DNA of 6,608 nt, taken from AA29 sp041481445 (GTDB taxonomy: Bacteria; Acidobacteriota; Vicinamibacteria; Fen-336). A program made the translations under genes and the position numbers. Location of the stretch: positions 1 through 6,608 of the forward strand of contig JBGPBV010000247.1 of assembly GCA_041481445.1 (NCBI GenBank). The letters run 5' to 3'. The first letter of the stretch is position 1. Each line of letters begins with the position of its first letter. Below, one piece after another: positions 1 to 5,428 of the stretch. The notes beneath the pieces were generated by a model. That model made no database searches, was not told where the DNA came from, and saw only the letters and a list, made by a program, of their open reading frames with translations.

Positions 1-1
1 C

Positions 2-178
2 CTGTACTCCATCCTGGGGACGGTGGTGCTCCTGGCCGCCTTCGCGTTCATCGAGAGGGTGCTCCCCTTCTCGCTGCGCAAGGAGGTGGCGGAGGACCAG
101 AACGTCGCCCTCGGGATCATCCTGGGCGCGTTCATCCTCGGCGTGTCGGTGATCATCTCCGCCGCCATCCGCGGCTAG
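2..178 (+). CDS. DUF350 family membrane protein, C-terminal end (5' truncated)
   Basis: The open frame runs in from the left edge and ends at TAG 176-178, giving the last 58 residues. Two hydrophobic segments are visible, roughly residues 1-18 and 37-57 of the fragment. They are separated by a short charged loop (SLRKEVAEDQN). The stretch DQNVALGIILGAF followed by a small-residue helix is the signature I recognise for the C-terminal half of DUF350 (YjfL-like) integral membrane proteins. Family members are small inner-membrane proteins of unknown biochemical role. They are commonly found beside membrane-type spermidine synthases, SpeD-like proteins and envelope-stress genes, which fits the gene 41 bases downstream. 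The start, promoter and first helices lie outside the window. Family assignment is fairly sure; function is not known. Confidence 0.85.
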   Translation: MYSILGTVVLLAAFAFIERVLPFSLRKEVAEDQNVALGIILGAFILGVSVIISAAIRG

Positions 179-192
179 GACGGATCGCCCCC

Positions 193-216
193 ATGCCCGC
201 CCGGCCTACCGGGTAG
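193..216 (+). promoter_or_regulatory. Seven-codon mini-ORF in the leader of the aminopropyltransferase gene (tentative)
   Basis: ATG at 193 opens a frame MPARPTG that stops at TAG 214-216, three bases before and in frame with the aminopropyltransferase ATG at 220. A purine stretch AGGACGGA (177-184) lies 8-12 bases upstream of this ATG and is a better ribosome-binding candidate than anything directly before position 220. It could act as a translated leader that feeds ribosomes to the next start by reinitiation. Very short ORFs are common by chance in GC-rich DNA, so this is only a candidate. Confidence 0.25.
199..216 (+). repeat. Small GC hairpin / imperfect palindrome before the aminopropyltransferase start
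   Basis: CCCGG (200-204) can pair with CCGGG (209-213) around the loop CCTA. An alternative overlapping pairing is the imperfect palindrome CTACC-G-GGTAG (206-216). Either structure would sit 4-7 bases before the ATG at 220, where the ribosome-binding site should be, and could lower initiation. Five-base GC stems arise often by chance at this base composition. Confidence 0.3.
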
Positions 217-219
217 ACC

Positions 220-1722
220 ATGCGCTCGCCGCTCGTCTACCTCACCGTCCTCGTCGTCGCCACCTGCGGGCTCGTCTACGAGCTGGTGGCGGGCACGCTG
301 GCCAGCTACGTCCTGGGGGACTCCGTCACCCAGTTCTCGACCGTGATCGGGGTGTACCTCTCCGCCCTCGGCCTCGGCTCCTGGCTCTCGCGTTACGTCC
401 GTCGCGGCCTCGCTCGCCGCTTCGTCGAGGTGGAGCTGGCGGTGGCGCTGGTCGGCGGGGCCTCGGCCCCCCTGCTCTTCCTCTCCTTCGGGTACCTGCC
501 CCACTTCTTCCGGGTCGTCCTCTACGGCGTGGTCCTGGTGGTGGGCACGCTCGTGGGCCTGGAGATCCCGCTCGTGCTGCGCATCCTGCGCGAGTCGGTG
601 GACTTCAAGGAGCTGGTGGCGAAGGTGCTCACCTTCGACTACCTGGGCGCGCTGGCCGCCTCCCTGCTGTTCCCGATCCTGCTCGTGCCGCGCCTCGGCC
701 TCGTGCGGACGTCGCTCCTGTTCGGGCTGGCCAGCGCCGCCGTCGGGCTCTGGTCCACCTGGCTCTTCCGGCCGCTGCTCGGGACGTCGTGGGACCTCAA
801 GGTCAAGGGCGCGCTGGCCGTCGTCGTCCTCTGCGCCGGCTTCGCCTACGCGGACCGCCTCACGGACATGGCGGAGGAGGGCGTCTACGCGGACACGGTC
901 GTCCTCGCCCGCTCCAGCGCCTACCAGCGCATCGTGCTCACGCGGGCCGGCCCCCACTTCCAGCTCTTCCTGAACGGCAACCTGCAGTTCTCGTCCACCG
1001 ACGAGTACCGCTACCACGAAGCCCTCGTGCACCCCGCCCTGGCCCTGGTCCCGGGCGCGCGCCGCGCGCTGGTCCTGGGCGGAGGCGACGGCCTGGCCGT
1101 GCGCGAGATCCTGAAGCACCCGTCGGTGCAGGAGGTCGTGCTCGTCGACCTCGATCCCGAGATGACGCGCCTGGCCGCCGAGAACCCGATGATGCGCGAG
1201 CTCAACCGCGGCTCGCTCGCGGATCCGCGGGTCCACGTCACGAACGCCGACGCGTTCGTGTGGCTGGCGGAGGCGCCGCCGAGCCGGTTCGACGTCGCGT
1301 TCGTGGACTTCCCGGACCCGCACAACTTCTCGCTCGGCAAGCTCTACACCCGCCAGTTCTACGTGCGCCTGCGCGCGCGGCTGGACCCGGACGGCGTGGC
1401 CGCGATCCAGAGCACCTCGCCGCTGATGGCGCGCCAGTCGTACTGGTGCATCAACCGCACGCTGGAGGCGGCCGGGTTCGCCGTGCGCCCGTACCACGCG
1501 CTGGTGCCCTCGTTCGGCGAGTGGGGGTTCGTGCTGGCCGCGCTGCGCCCGATCGATCCGCCCACGACGGTGATGCCGGGCCTGCGCTACCTCGACGGGC
1601 CCACGCTGGCGTCGCTGTTCGTCATCGGCCCGGACATGGCGCCCGTGGAGACCGAGATCAACCGCCTCGACAACCAGGCCCTGGTCCGGTACTACGAGGC
1701 GGAGTGGAAGGCCTGGAACTGA
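220..1722 (+). CDS. speE: Membrane-anchored polyamine aminopropyltransferase (spermidine synthase-like)
   Basis: This 500-residue protein would transfer an aminopropyl group from decarboxylated S-adenosylmethionine to an amine acceptor, classically putrescine to spermidine. Residues 1-212 hold about seven hydrophobic segments (near 5-26, 36-56, 70-90, 97-120, 139-157, 162-184, 195-212). Residues 225-445 form the Rossmann-like catalytic domain. There, DEYRYHEALVHPAL (261-274) matches the substrate/nucleotide loop, GGGDG (287-291) is the cofactor loop, VDLDPEM (309-315) carries the ribose-binding acid, and NADA (342-345) follows. VDFPDPHN (362-369) supplies Asp363 and Asp366 at the catalytic and amine-binding positions. 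Cytosolic SpeE is about 290 residues, so the extra length is the membrane part. An in-frame TAG at 214-216 rules out a start upstream of ATG 220. The gene lies 41 bases after DUF350, probably in the same operon. The acceptor amine is not predictable; the symbol denotes the superfamily. Confidence 0.9.
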   Translation: MRSPLVYLTVLVVATCGLVYELVAGTLASYVLGDSVTQFSTVIGVYLSALGLGSWLSRYVRRGLARRFVEVELAVALVGGASAPLLFLSFGYLPHFFRVVLYGVVLVVGTLVGLEIPLVLRILRESVDFKELVAKVLTFDYLGALAASLLFPILLVPRLGLVRTSLLFGLASAAVGLWSTWLFRPLLGTSWDLKVKGALAVVVLCAGFAYADRLTDMAEEGVYADTVVLARSSAYQRIVLTRAGPHFQLFLNGNLQFSSTDEYRYHEALVHPALALVPGARRALVLGGGDGLAVREILKHPSVQEVVLVDLDPEMTRLAAENPMMRELNRGSLADPRVHVTNADAFVWLAEAPPSRFDVAFVDFPDPHNFSLGKLYTRQFYVRLRARLDPDGVAAIQSTSPLMARQSYWCINRTLEAAGFAVRPYHALVPSFGEWGFVLAALRPIDPPTTVMPGLRYLDGPTLASLFVIGPDMAPVETEINRLDNQALVRYYEAEWKAWN

Positions 1723-1753
1723 TGGCGCCCCAACCGCGGACGTCGGCGACCAT

Positions 1754-1791
1754 CGGACCACGCCCGGCGCCCGCCGCCCGCGTGCGGTCCG
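1754..1791. terminator. Possible bidirectional hairpin between convergent genes
   Basis: CGGACC (1754-1759) pairs exactly with GGTCCG (1786-1791), and a further three pairs (1761-1763 with 1782-1784, one of them G-T) extend the stem after an A-C mismatch. It lies in the 79-base gap between two converging genes, where a shared terminator is expected. There is no T tract on either side, so intrinsic termination would be weak; Rho-dependent or no function is equally possible. Confidence 0.3.
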
Positions 1792-1801
1792 CTCCCCGAC
1801 C

Positions 1802-2887
1802 TCATGGCAGGACGCTCGCGCCCTCACGCACCATCGAGGTCCTGGCGCGAGCGAAGATCAGCTCCGCCTCGTATTGGTTGTGGCGCCGGCAACGCAACGA
1901 GATGTTGGCGATCGTGGCCCGACCCTGCTTCGCGTATGCCTCGAGGTGATGGAACTCAAGGAACTGTCGCTCCGTGCATCTGCGCCCGCTGGACGCGACG
2001 AAGGCGCACTGGCCTCGGTCGCGTTGCCACACCGCGCGCCTGACTGCCCTCGGGACGTCGCGCGATTCGCGAACGGGTGTCCGGATGTCCGTATCCGTCC
2101 TGGGACGGATAGAAGTGCGTGACCGCGGCTTCGCCGTCAGGCCCAGCTTCCTGTTCTCGACCTGCGCGAGCAGCAGCGTGACGGCGCGATCGAAGATGGC
2201 ACCGGGGTCACCATCCGGGATCTCGCGGCGCAACAGCGCCTGGAGCCGCTGGAGCTTCTGGTGGGTCTCCTGGCCGATCGTGAACTGGACGCGGTAGCGC
2301 TCCGGAGCCGTGGGCTGGACGATGGGACGGGGAGAGGCGAGCAACGACACAGATGGAGGTCCGGTCGGAGAGGCCGGTTCCCGAGCGTCGCTCACGGCCT
2401 CGGGGGCGAGTCTGGATCCGAGTGACAGCGGGGCGGAGACTTTGCGGACAGAGCTCGGCACGTCCGCTCGCGGCGCCAGGTGGGCCACCAGGACTTCGAT
2501 CTCGCGGCGATTCCGGCCGACCGCCTTCTCGAGCACGGCCGCGTGGTTCTCCGGCGTGAGATGGCGCGCCAGGAGCCGCACGGAGGTGATGGTCACGTCG
2601 CCCGAGGCCAGCATGTCGAGGATCACCGGGAAGCGCCGGCAGGCGCGGGCGGCCTCGATCCGGTTGCACGCGGCGTCTTCGGACAGTCGAAGGGCCTGAG
2701 TGCAGTACGTGAAGAGGGACCCGTAGCCCTTGGCGGCGTAGACGGACGGTCGGGTGTCGAGCGCGGCCAGATGAGCCACGAGCTCGGCGAGCGCCTCGCG
2801 CTCCTTGCCGGCGAGCGCGGCGAGTCGGGCGAGGAGATCGTCATCCGAAAGGGTCAAGGCGGTGGCGATGGTGTTCGTATTCTTCAT
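1802..2887 (-). CDS. HNH endonuclease with helical N-terminal region (DUF222-like architecture)
   Basis: The predicted 361-residue protein starts at ATG 2887-2885 and ends at TGA 1804-1802. Residues 12-140 are Leu/Ala/Arg-rich and helical, with YAAKGYGSLFTYCTQALRLSE (from 50) followed by RIEAARACRRFPVILDML. A variable Pro/Ser-rich linker spans about 141-196, and a second helical block (RYRVQFTIGQETHQKLQRLQ, 198-217) follows. The C-terminal HNH nuclease domain covers about 275-345, with Cys294, Cys304, Cys333 and His336 as likely zinc ligands and His313-His314, Asn328 and His336-Asn337 as the HNH core. Such proteins presumably bind and cut DNA, but I know of no demonstrated role for this family, which I recall as often multi-copy in Myxococcota-like genomes. 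The frame stays open upstream to 3043, but residues before ATG 2887 look unlike coding sequence of the family. The GTG at 2902 is an alternative start. A hairpin directly precedes the chosen ATG and no clean ribosome-binding site is visible. Base composition looks less GC-rich than its neighbours. Confidence 0.85.
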   Translation of the reverse strand: MKNTNTIATALTLSDDDLLARLAALAGKEREALAELVAHLAALDTRPSVYAAKGYGSLFTYCTQALRLSEDAACNRIEAARACRRFPVILDMLASGDVTITSVRLLARHLTPENHAAVLEKAVGRNRREIEVLVAHLAPRADVPSSVRKVSAPLSLGSRLAPEAVSDAREPASPTGPPSVSLLASPRPIVQPTAPERYRVQFTIGQETHQKLQRLQALLRREIPDGDPGAIFDRAVTLLLAQVENRKLGLTAKPRSRTSIRPRTDTDIRTPVRESRDVPRAVRRAVWQRDRGQCAFVASSGRRCTERQFLEFHHLEAYAKQGRATIANISLRCRRHNQYEAELIFARARTSMVREGASVLP

Positions 2888-2913
2888 GCCCCTGTGTACC
2901 ACGGGGCTTTTTT
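2888..2913 (+). terminator. Terminator-like hairpin plus six T residues, abutting the HNH start codon
   Basis: Read on the + strand, GCCCC (2888-2892) pairs with GGGGC (2903-2907). The inner GTG (2894-2896) pairs with CAC (2900-2902) around the triloop TAC, with one bulged T at 2893, and T6 (2908-2913) follows at once. This is the textbook form of an intrinsic terminator. No + strand gene lies upstream to be terminated, since the HNH gene is on the other strand. On the - strand the same hairpin ends one base from the HNH ATG, enclosing the AGGGG that could be its ribosome-binding site. It may therefore block HNH translation, or terminate an antisense transcript, or both. The structure is clear; the role is inferred. 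Confidence 0.45.
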
Positions 2914-2949
2914 CTCTTCGGAAGAGGATCCAGGACCGCTCAGGAGCGG
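2914..2949. repeat. Two further perfect inverted repeats in the HNH gene leader
   Basis: CTCTT-CGG-AAGAG (2914-2926) and CCGCT-CAGG-AGCGG (2936-2949, arms extendable to six with a two-base centre) are both perfect short inverted repeats. They follow the terminator-like hairpin without a gap or with a nine-base gap. On the - strand they would fold in the 5' leader of the HNH messenger, in series before its start codon. They could be operators, RNA hairpins or chance. Confidence 0.4.
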
Positions 2950-3219
2950 CGATCGCAACTTGATCGATCGGTGGCGACGGCCGCGACGTTCTCGTCGATT
3001 GCCGGGGTGCAGGGACGATCAGATGCGATCCTCGGCGAACCAACGACGCGCTCGGTGTCGAGCACTGCGGAAAGCCGGGTCCGCAATTCGGGGCGTTGGA
3101 AAAAAAAGTTCAAGCCAGCGTCAGATGCCTAAAGGATCGAATTGTTGACGCAGTTCAACTGGTCCTGCTCGGACGACCTACTCCGGCCTCCCCGCACCGA
3201 GCCCCCCCGGGGACCCCCG
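2950..3219. other. Non-coding stretch between the HNH gene and the metallopeptidase gene
   Basis: I find no convincing gene here; the long frames crossing it have no family-like sequence. The promoter of the HNH gene should lie within it on the - strand, and the end of the three-gene - strand operon lies at its right edge, but I cannot pick a convincing -35/-10 pair. The part 3085-3160 is AT-rich for this window (30/60 in row 3121-3180). It contains A8 at 3100-3107 and the inverted repeat GTTGA (3144-3148) / TCAAC (3155-3159). Near 3202-3218 there are C7, G4 and C5 runs directly after the metallopeptidase stop. No T-tailed hairpin is visible there. Confidence 0.6.
3144..3159. repeat. Inverted repeat GTTGA-N6-TCAAC
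   Basis: The five-base arms 3144-3148 and 3155-3159 are perfectly complementary with a six-base spacer, in the AT-rich part of the intergenic region. The form suits a dimeric regulator's operator or a weak hairpin after the - strand operon. Short arms make chance plausible. Confidence 0.25.
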
Positions 3220-3981
3220 CTACTCCGCCGCCAGGTATTTCTCCCGCACGAACGCATACCAGGCGGCCTCGAACTCCCCCGCGGAAAGGCCGAGCACGGC
3301 CGACGTGTCCCCGTTGGCACGGATGAGCGCGACCAGGCCGGCCGAGCCCGCCCGGGACACGATGAACTCCCCGAGCACGTACCCCACCTGGTAGACGCGC
3401 CGGCTGGCGGTGACGTCCGCGTCGAGCTCCGGCAGGGTCGGCGGCCGGCCCGCCACCATGTAGTCGAGGGTGCGCGGGTCCACGAACTCGCGGTTCTCGT
3501 AGAGGGCCACGGTCTCCCACAGCCAGCGGGGGCGGTTGGCGAAGCCGGGGTTGACGTAGAGGCTGACGCAGTGGCTCATCTCGTGCGTGGCGTTACGCTC
3601 CACCGCGGACACGGAGAGGACGCGGAGCTCGTCCGCTCCCGTCACGTACCCGTTCGTGTCGATGGCGCGGCCGAAGAAGCGCTGCACCTCCGCCGCCCAG
3701 GCCGCCGGGTCCTGCCAGACCCGCGCCGTCATCGGCCGCACGCTGGCCACGCCGAGGTCGGCCATCACGCGCGGACGCTCGGCCTCGAGGCGGTCGCCGA
3801 TCCCGCGCAGCACGATGTCCGGCACGGTGTCGGCGAACAGGCGGAAGCCGGCCGTCTCCATGCGCAGGGTCAGGGGCGTCGCGGAAGCGGCCGCCGTGGG
3901 CATCGTCTCCCCTCGACCGCACCCGCCGCCGCTGGCCAGGAGCAGCGCCCCCGCCAGGGCCCGAGCCCGGCGAAGCATCAT
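3220..3981 (-). CDS. Secreted peptidase MA-like zinc metallopeptidase, putative lipoprotein
   Basis: The 253-residue product has an N-terminal signal (Arg4-Arg5-Arg7, hydrophobic 8-16) ending at Cys21. The preceding GGG lacks the usual Leu/Val at -3, so lipidation is likely but not canonical. The catalytic-looking motif is HEMSH (133-137), two His ligands flanking Glu134. WLWETVALYE (153-162) follows about 20 residues later and provides Glu156 as the probable third zinc ligand, the gluzincin pattern. It should hydrolyse peptides in the periplasm or at the cell surface; the substrate is unknown. The start is well supported: ATG 3981-3979 overlaps the decarboxylase stop as ATGA, and GGAG lies eight bases before it (3990-3993). 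A second ATG at 3978 is in frame immediately after. It is the last gene of a three-gene operon. Because the similarity is recognised by motif only, an inactive relative cannot be excluded. Confidence 0.82.
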   Translation of the reverse strand: MMLRRARALAGALLLASGGGCGRGETMPTAAASATPLTLRMETAGFRLFADTVPDIVLRGIGDRLEAERPRVMADLGVASVRPMTARVWQDPAAWAAEVQRFFGRAIDTNGYVTGADELRVLSVSAVERNATHEMSHCVSLYVNPGFANRPRWLWETVALYENREFVDPRTLDYMVAGRPPTLPELDADVTASRRVYQVGYVLGEFIVSRAGSAGLVALIRANGDTSAVLGLSAGEFEAAWYAFVREKYLAAE

Positions 3982-5360
3982 CCGCGCGTCTCCGCGATGG
4001 CCTCCCGCAGGTCCTCCATCGCCATTTCCATCCGGTCCAGGTGCGTCCGGAACGACAGGACGCAGATGCGGATGAGGAACCGGCCGCGGGCGATCGTGCC
4101 CGTGACGTAGACGCGTCCACGCGCGTTCACCGCCTCCATCACGCGGCGGTTCAGCGCGTCGAGCGCGTCCTCGGAGAGGCCCTTTCGCACGACCCGGAAG
4201 GCGAGGAGGGAGAGCTGCGGCTCGGCCACGATCTCCACGTCCTCCATCCGGCGCAGCTCCCCGGCCGCCCAGGCCGCGAGGTCGAGCTTCTCGTCCAGGG
4301 CCCGGCGGAAGGCGCCGATGCCGTGCATCTTGATCGGCAGCCACACGCGCAGGCCGCGGAAGTCGCGTGAGAGCTCGGGCGACACGCTCGAGAAGTCCAC
4401 GAACTCGGGATCGTCGGGGAGGGGCGGGAGGTAGTCGGCGTGCAGGCCCTGCGCGCGCCGGAGCGCGTCGCCGTCGCGCACCAGCAGCGCGCCCGTCCCG
4501 TAGGGCAGGAACAGGCCCTTGTGGGGGTCGAGGGTGATCGAGTCGCCGAGATCGAGGCCGCGCAGCGTGCGGCGGCCGCGCTCGGTGAGCGCGAAGAAGC
4601 CGCCGTAGGCGGCATCCACGTGCAGCCAGAGGCCCTCCGCACGGGCCAGGCGGGCGGCGCCCTCGAGGTCGTCCACCGCCCCGGTGTTGGTCGTGCCGGC
4701 ATTGGCGACCAGGCAGAACGGCACGAGCCCGGCGGCGCGGTCGGCCGCGATCGCCTCCGCCAGCGCGTCCAGACGCAGGCGGAACTGCGCGTCCGTGGGC
4801 ACCGCGCGCACGCGGCCGGGAGGGAAGCCCGCGAGCAGGGCCGCCTTCTGCACCGAGTGGTGCGCCTGGTCGGACGCGTAGAGGACGCCGGAGAGGAAGT
4901 CGTCGGGCAGGCGCTCGCGGCGGGCGGTGACGAGCGCGATGAAGTTGGCCATCGACCCGCCGGTGGTGAGCAGCCCCAGGGCCGAGCGCGGATAGCCGGC
5001 CAGCGCGCACAGCCAGCGGCCCACGTTGGCCTCGATCTCCACCAGCGCGGGCGCGGCCATCCAGACGCCCACGAACCGGTTGGTCACGTCCGCGATGAGG
5101 TCGGCGACCGCGGCATGGACGAGGCCGCCACCCGGGATGTAGGCCAGGTAGCCCGGCCCGGCGGTGTTGAAGCTCTTGGGCACCGCCCGATCCATCACGA
5201 GGTCGAGCAGCCCCTCGAAGGGCACGCCCTCCTCGGGCAGAGGCTCACGCAGCGACCGCGCGACCTCCGCCGCCCCCGCCACGTCCGCCGAGGGCTGGCG
5301 CGGCAGCGACTCGACGTGGGCGATCAGCCGCTCGAGCGCGAGCTGGACCATCCGGCGCAT
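3978..5360 (-). CDS. Group II PLP-dependent amino-acid decarboxylase (aromatic/tyrosine decarboxylase-like)
   Basis: The 460-residue protein (from ATG 5360) carries the family's PLP-binding elements in order. TTGGSMAN (132-139) forms the phosphate-binding loop. DQAHHS (164-169) has His167 for stacking on the cofactor ring. NAGTTNTGAVDD (220-231) and HVDAAYGG (247-254) follow, with Asp249 bonding the pyridine nitrogen. DPHKG (278-282) has Lys281 as the Schiff-base lysine. The enzyme would remove the alpha-carboxyl of an amino acid to give an amine and CO2 in the cytoplasm; the substrate is not predictable. Relatives are commonly 470-490 residues and keep about 20 more residues before this ATG. 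The in-frame upstream sequence (LSADRPSDSR...ELELPAAE) looks family-like and begins with a CTG at 5432-5430 that overlaps the transglutaminase stop. No ATG, GTG or TTG is available there, so the true start may be CTG 5432 (484 residues). The end overlaps the metallopeptidase start by four bases. Confidence 0.87.
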   Translation of the reverse strand: MRRMVQLALERLIAHVESLPRQPSADVAGAAEVARSLREPLPEEGVPFEGLLDLVMDRAVPKSFNTAGPGYLAYIPGGGLVHAAVADLIADVTNRFVGVWMAAPALVEIEANVGRWLCALAGYPRSALGLLTTGGSMANFIALVTARRERLPDDFLSGVLYASDQAHHSVQKAALLAGFPPGRVRAVPTDAQFRLRLDALAEAIAADRAAGLVPFCLVANAGTTNTGAVDDLEGAARLARAEGLWLHVDAAYGGFFALTERGRRTLRGLDLGDSITLDPHKGLFLPYGTGALLVRDGDALRRAQGLHADYLPPLPDDPEFVDFSSVSPELSRDFRGLRVWLPIKMHGIGAFRRALDEKLDLAAWAAGELRRMEDVEIVAEPQLSLLAFRVVRKGLSEDALDALNRRVMEAVNARGRVYVTGTIARGRFLIRICVLSFRTHLDRMEMAMEDLREAIAETRG

Positions 5361-5428
5361 CTCCGCCGCGGGCAGCTCGAGCTCCGACGCCGCCGGGGAG
5401 AGGCGGGAATCGGACGGGCGATCGGCGC

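Noticed and set aside
175..1827. A 550-codon open frame on the - strand opposite the aminopropyltransferase gene
   Set aside because: Its translation is Arg/Glu/His/Gln-rich low-complexity sequence with no recognisable domain. Long antisense frames are expected opposite GC-rich genes with G/C third positions, and the + strand frame has clear catalytic motifs.
2888..3043. A longer HNH protein starting at 3043
   Set aside because: The added 52 residues have no family-like pattern and cross three hairpins. ATG 2887 is followed immediately by a typical N-terminus.
3085..3113. Sigma-70-like promoter for the HNH gene (TTGAAC on the - strand, 17-base spacer)
   Set aside because: The -35 box is fair, but the hexamer at the right distance (CGAATT) matches TATAAT at only two positions.
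2480..3148. A + strand open frame crossing the HNH start and the intergenic region
   Set aside because: It is the shadow of the HNH gene for most of its length, has no family-like sequence, and runs through the terminator-like hairpin.
3145..3173. + strand promoter starting with TTGACG
   Set aside because: No -10-like hexamer is found at 16-18 bases, and no + strand gene lies downstream.
3142..4110. A + strand open frame opposite the metallopeptidase gene
   Set aside because: It shows the same Arg/His/Gly-rich antisense composition. The - strand frame has the signal peptide, HEMSH motif and coupled start.
3220..5010. A 596-residue version of the metallopeptidase starting inside the decarboxylase gene
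   Set aside because: The first 343 residues are out-of-frame decarboxylase sequence. The signal peptide and ATGA overlap place the start at 3981.
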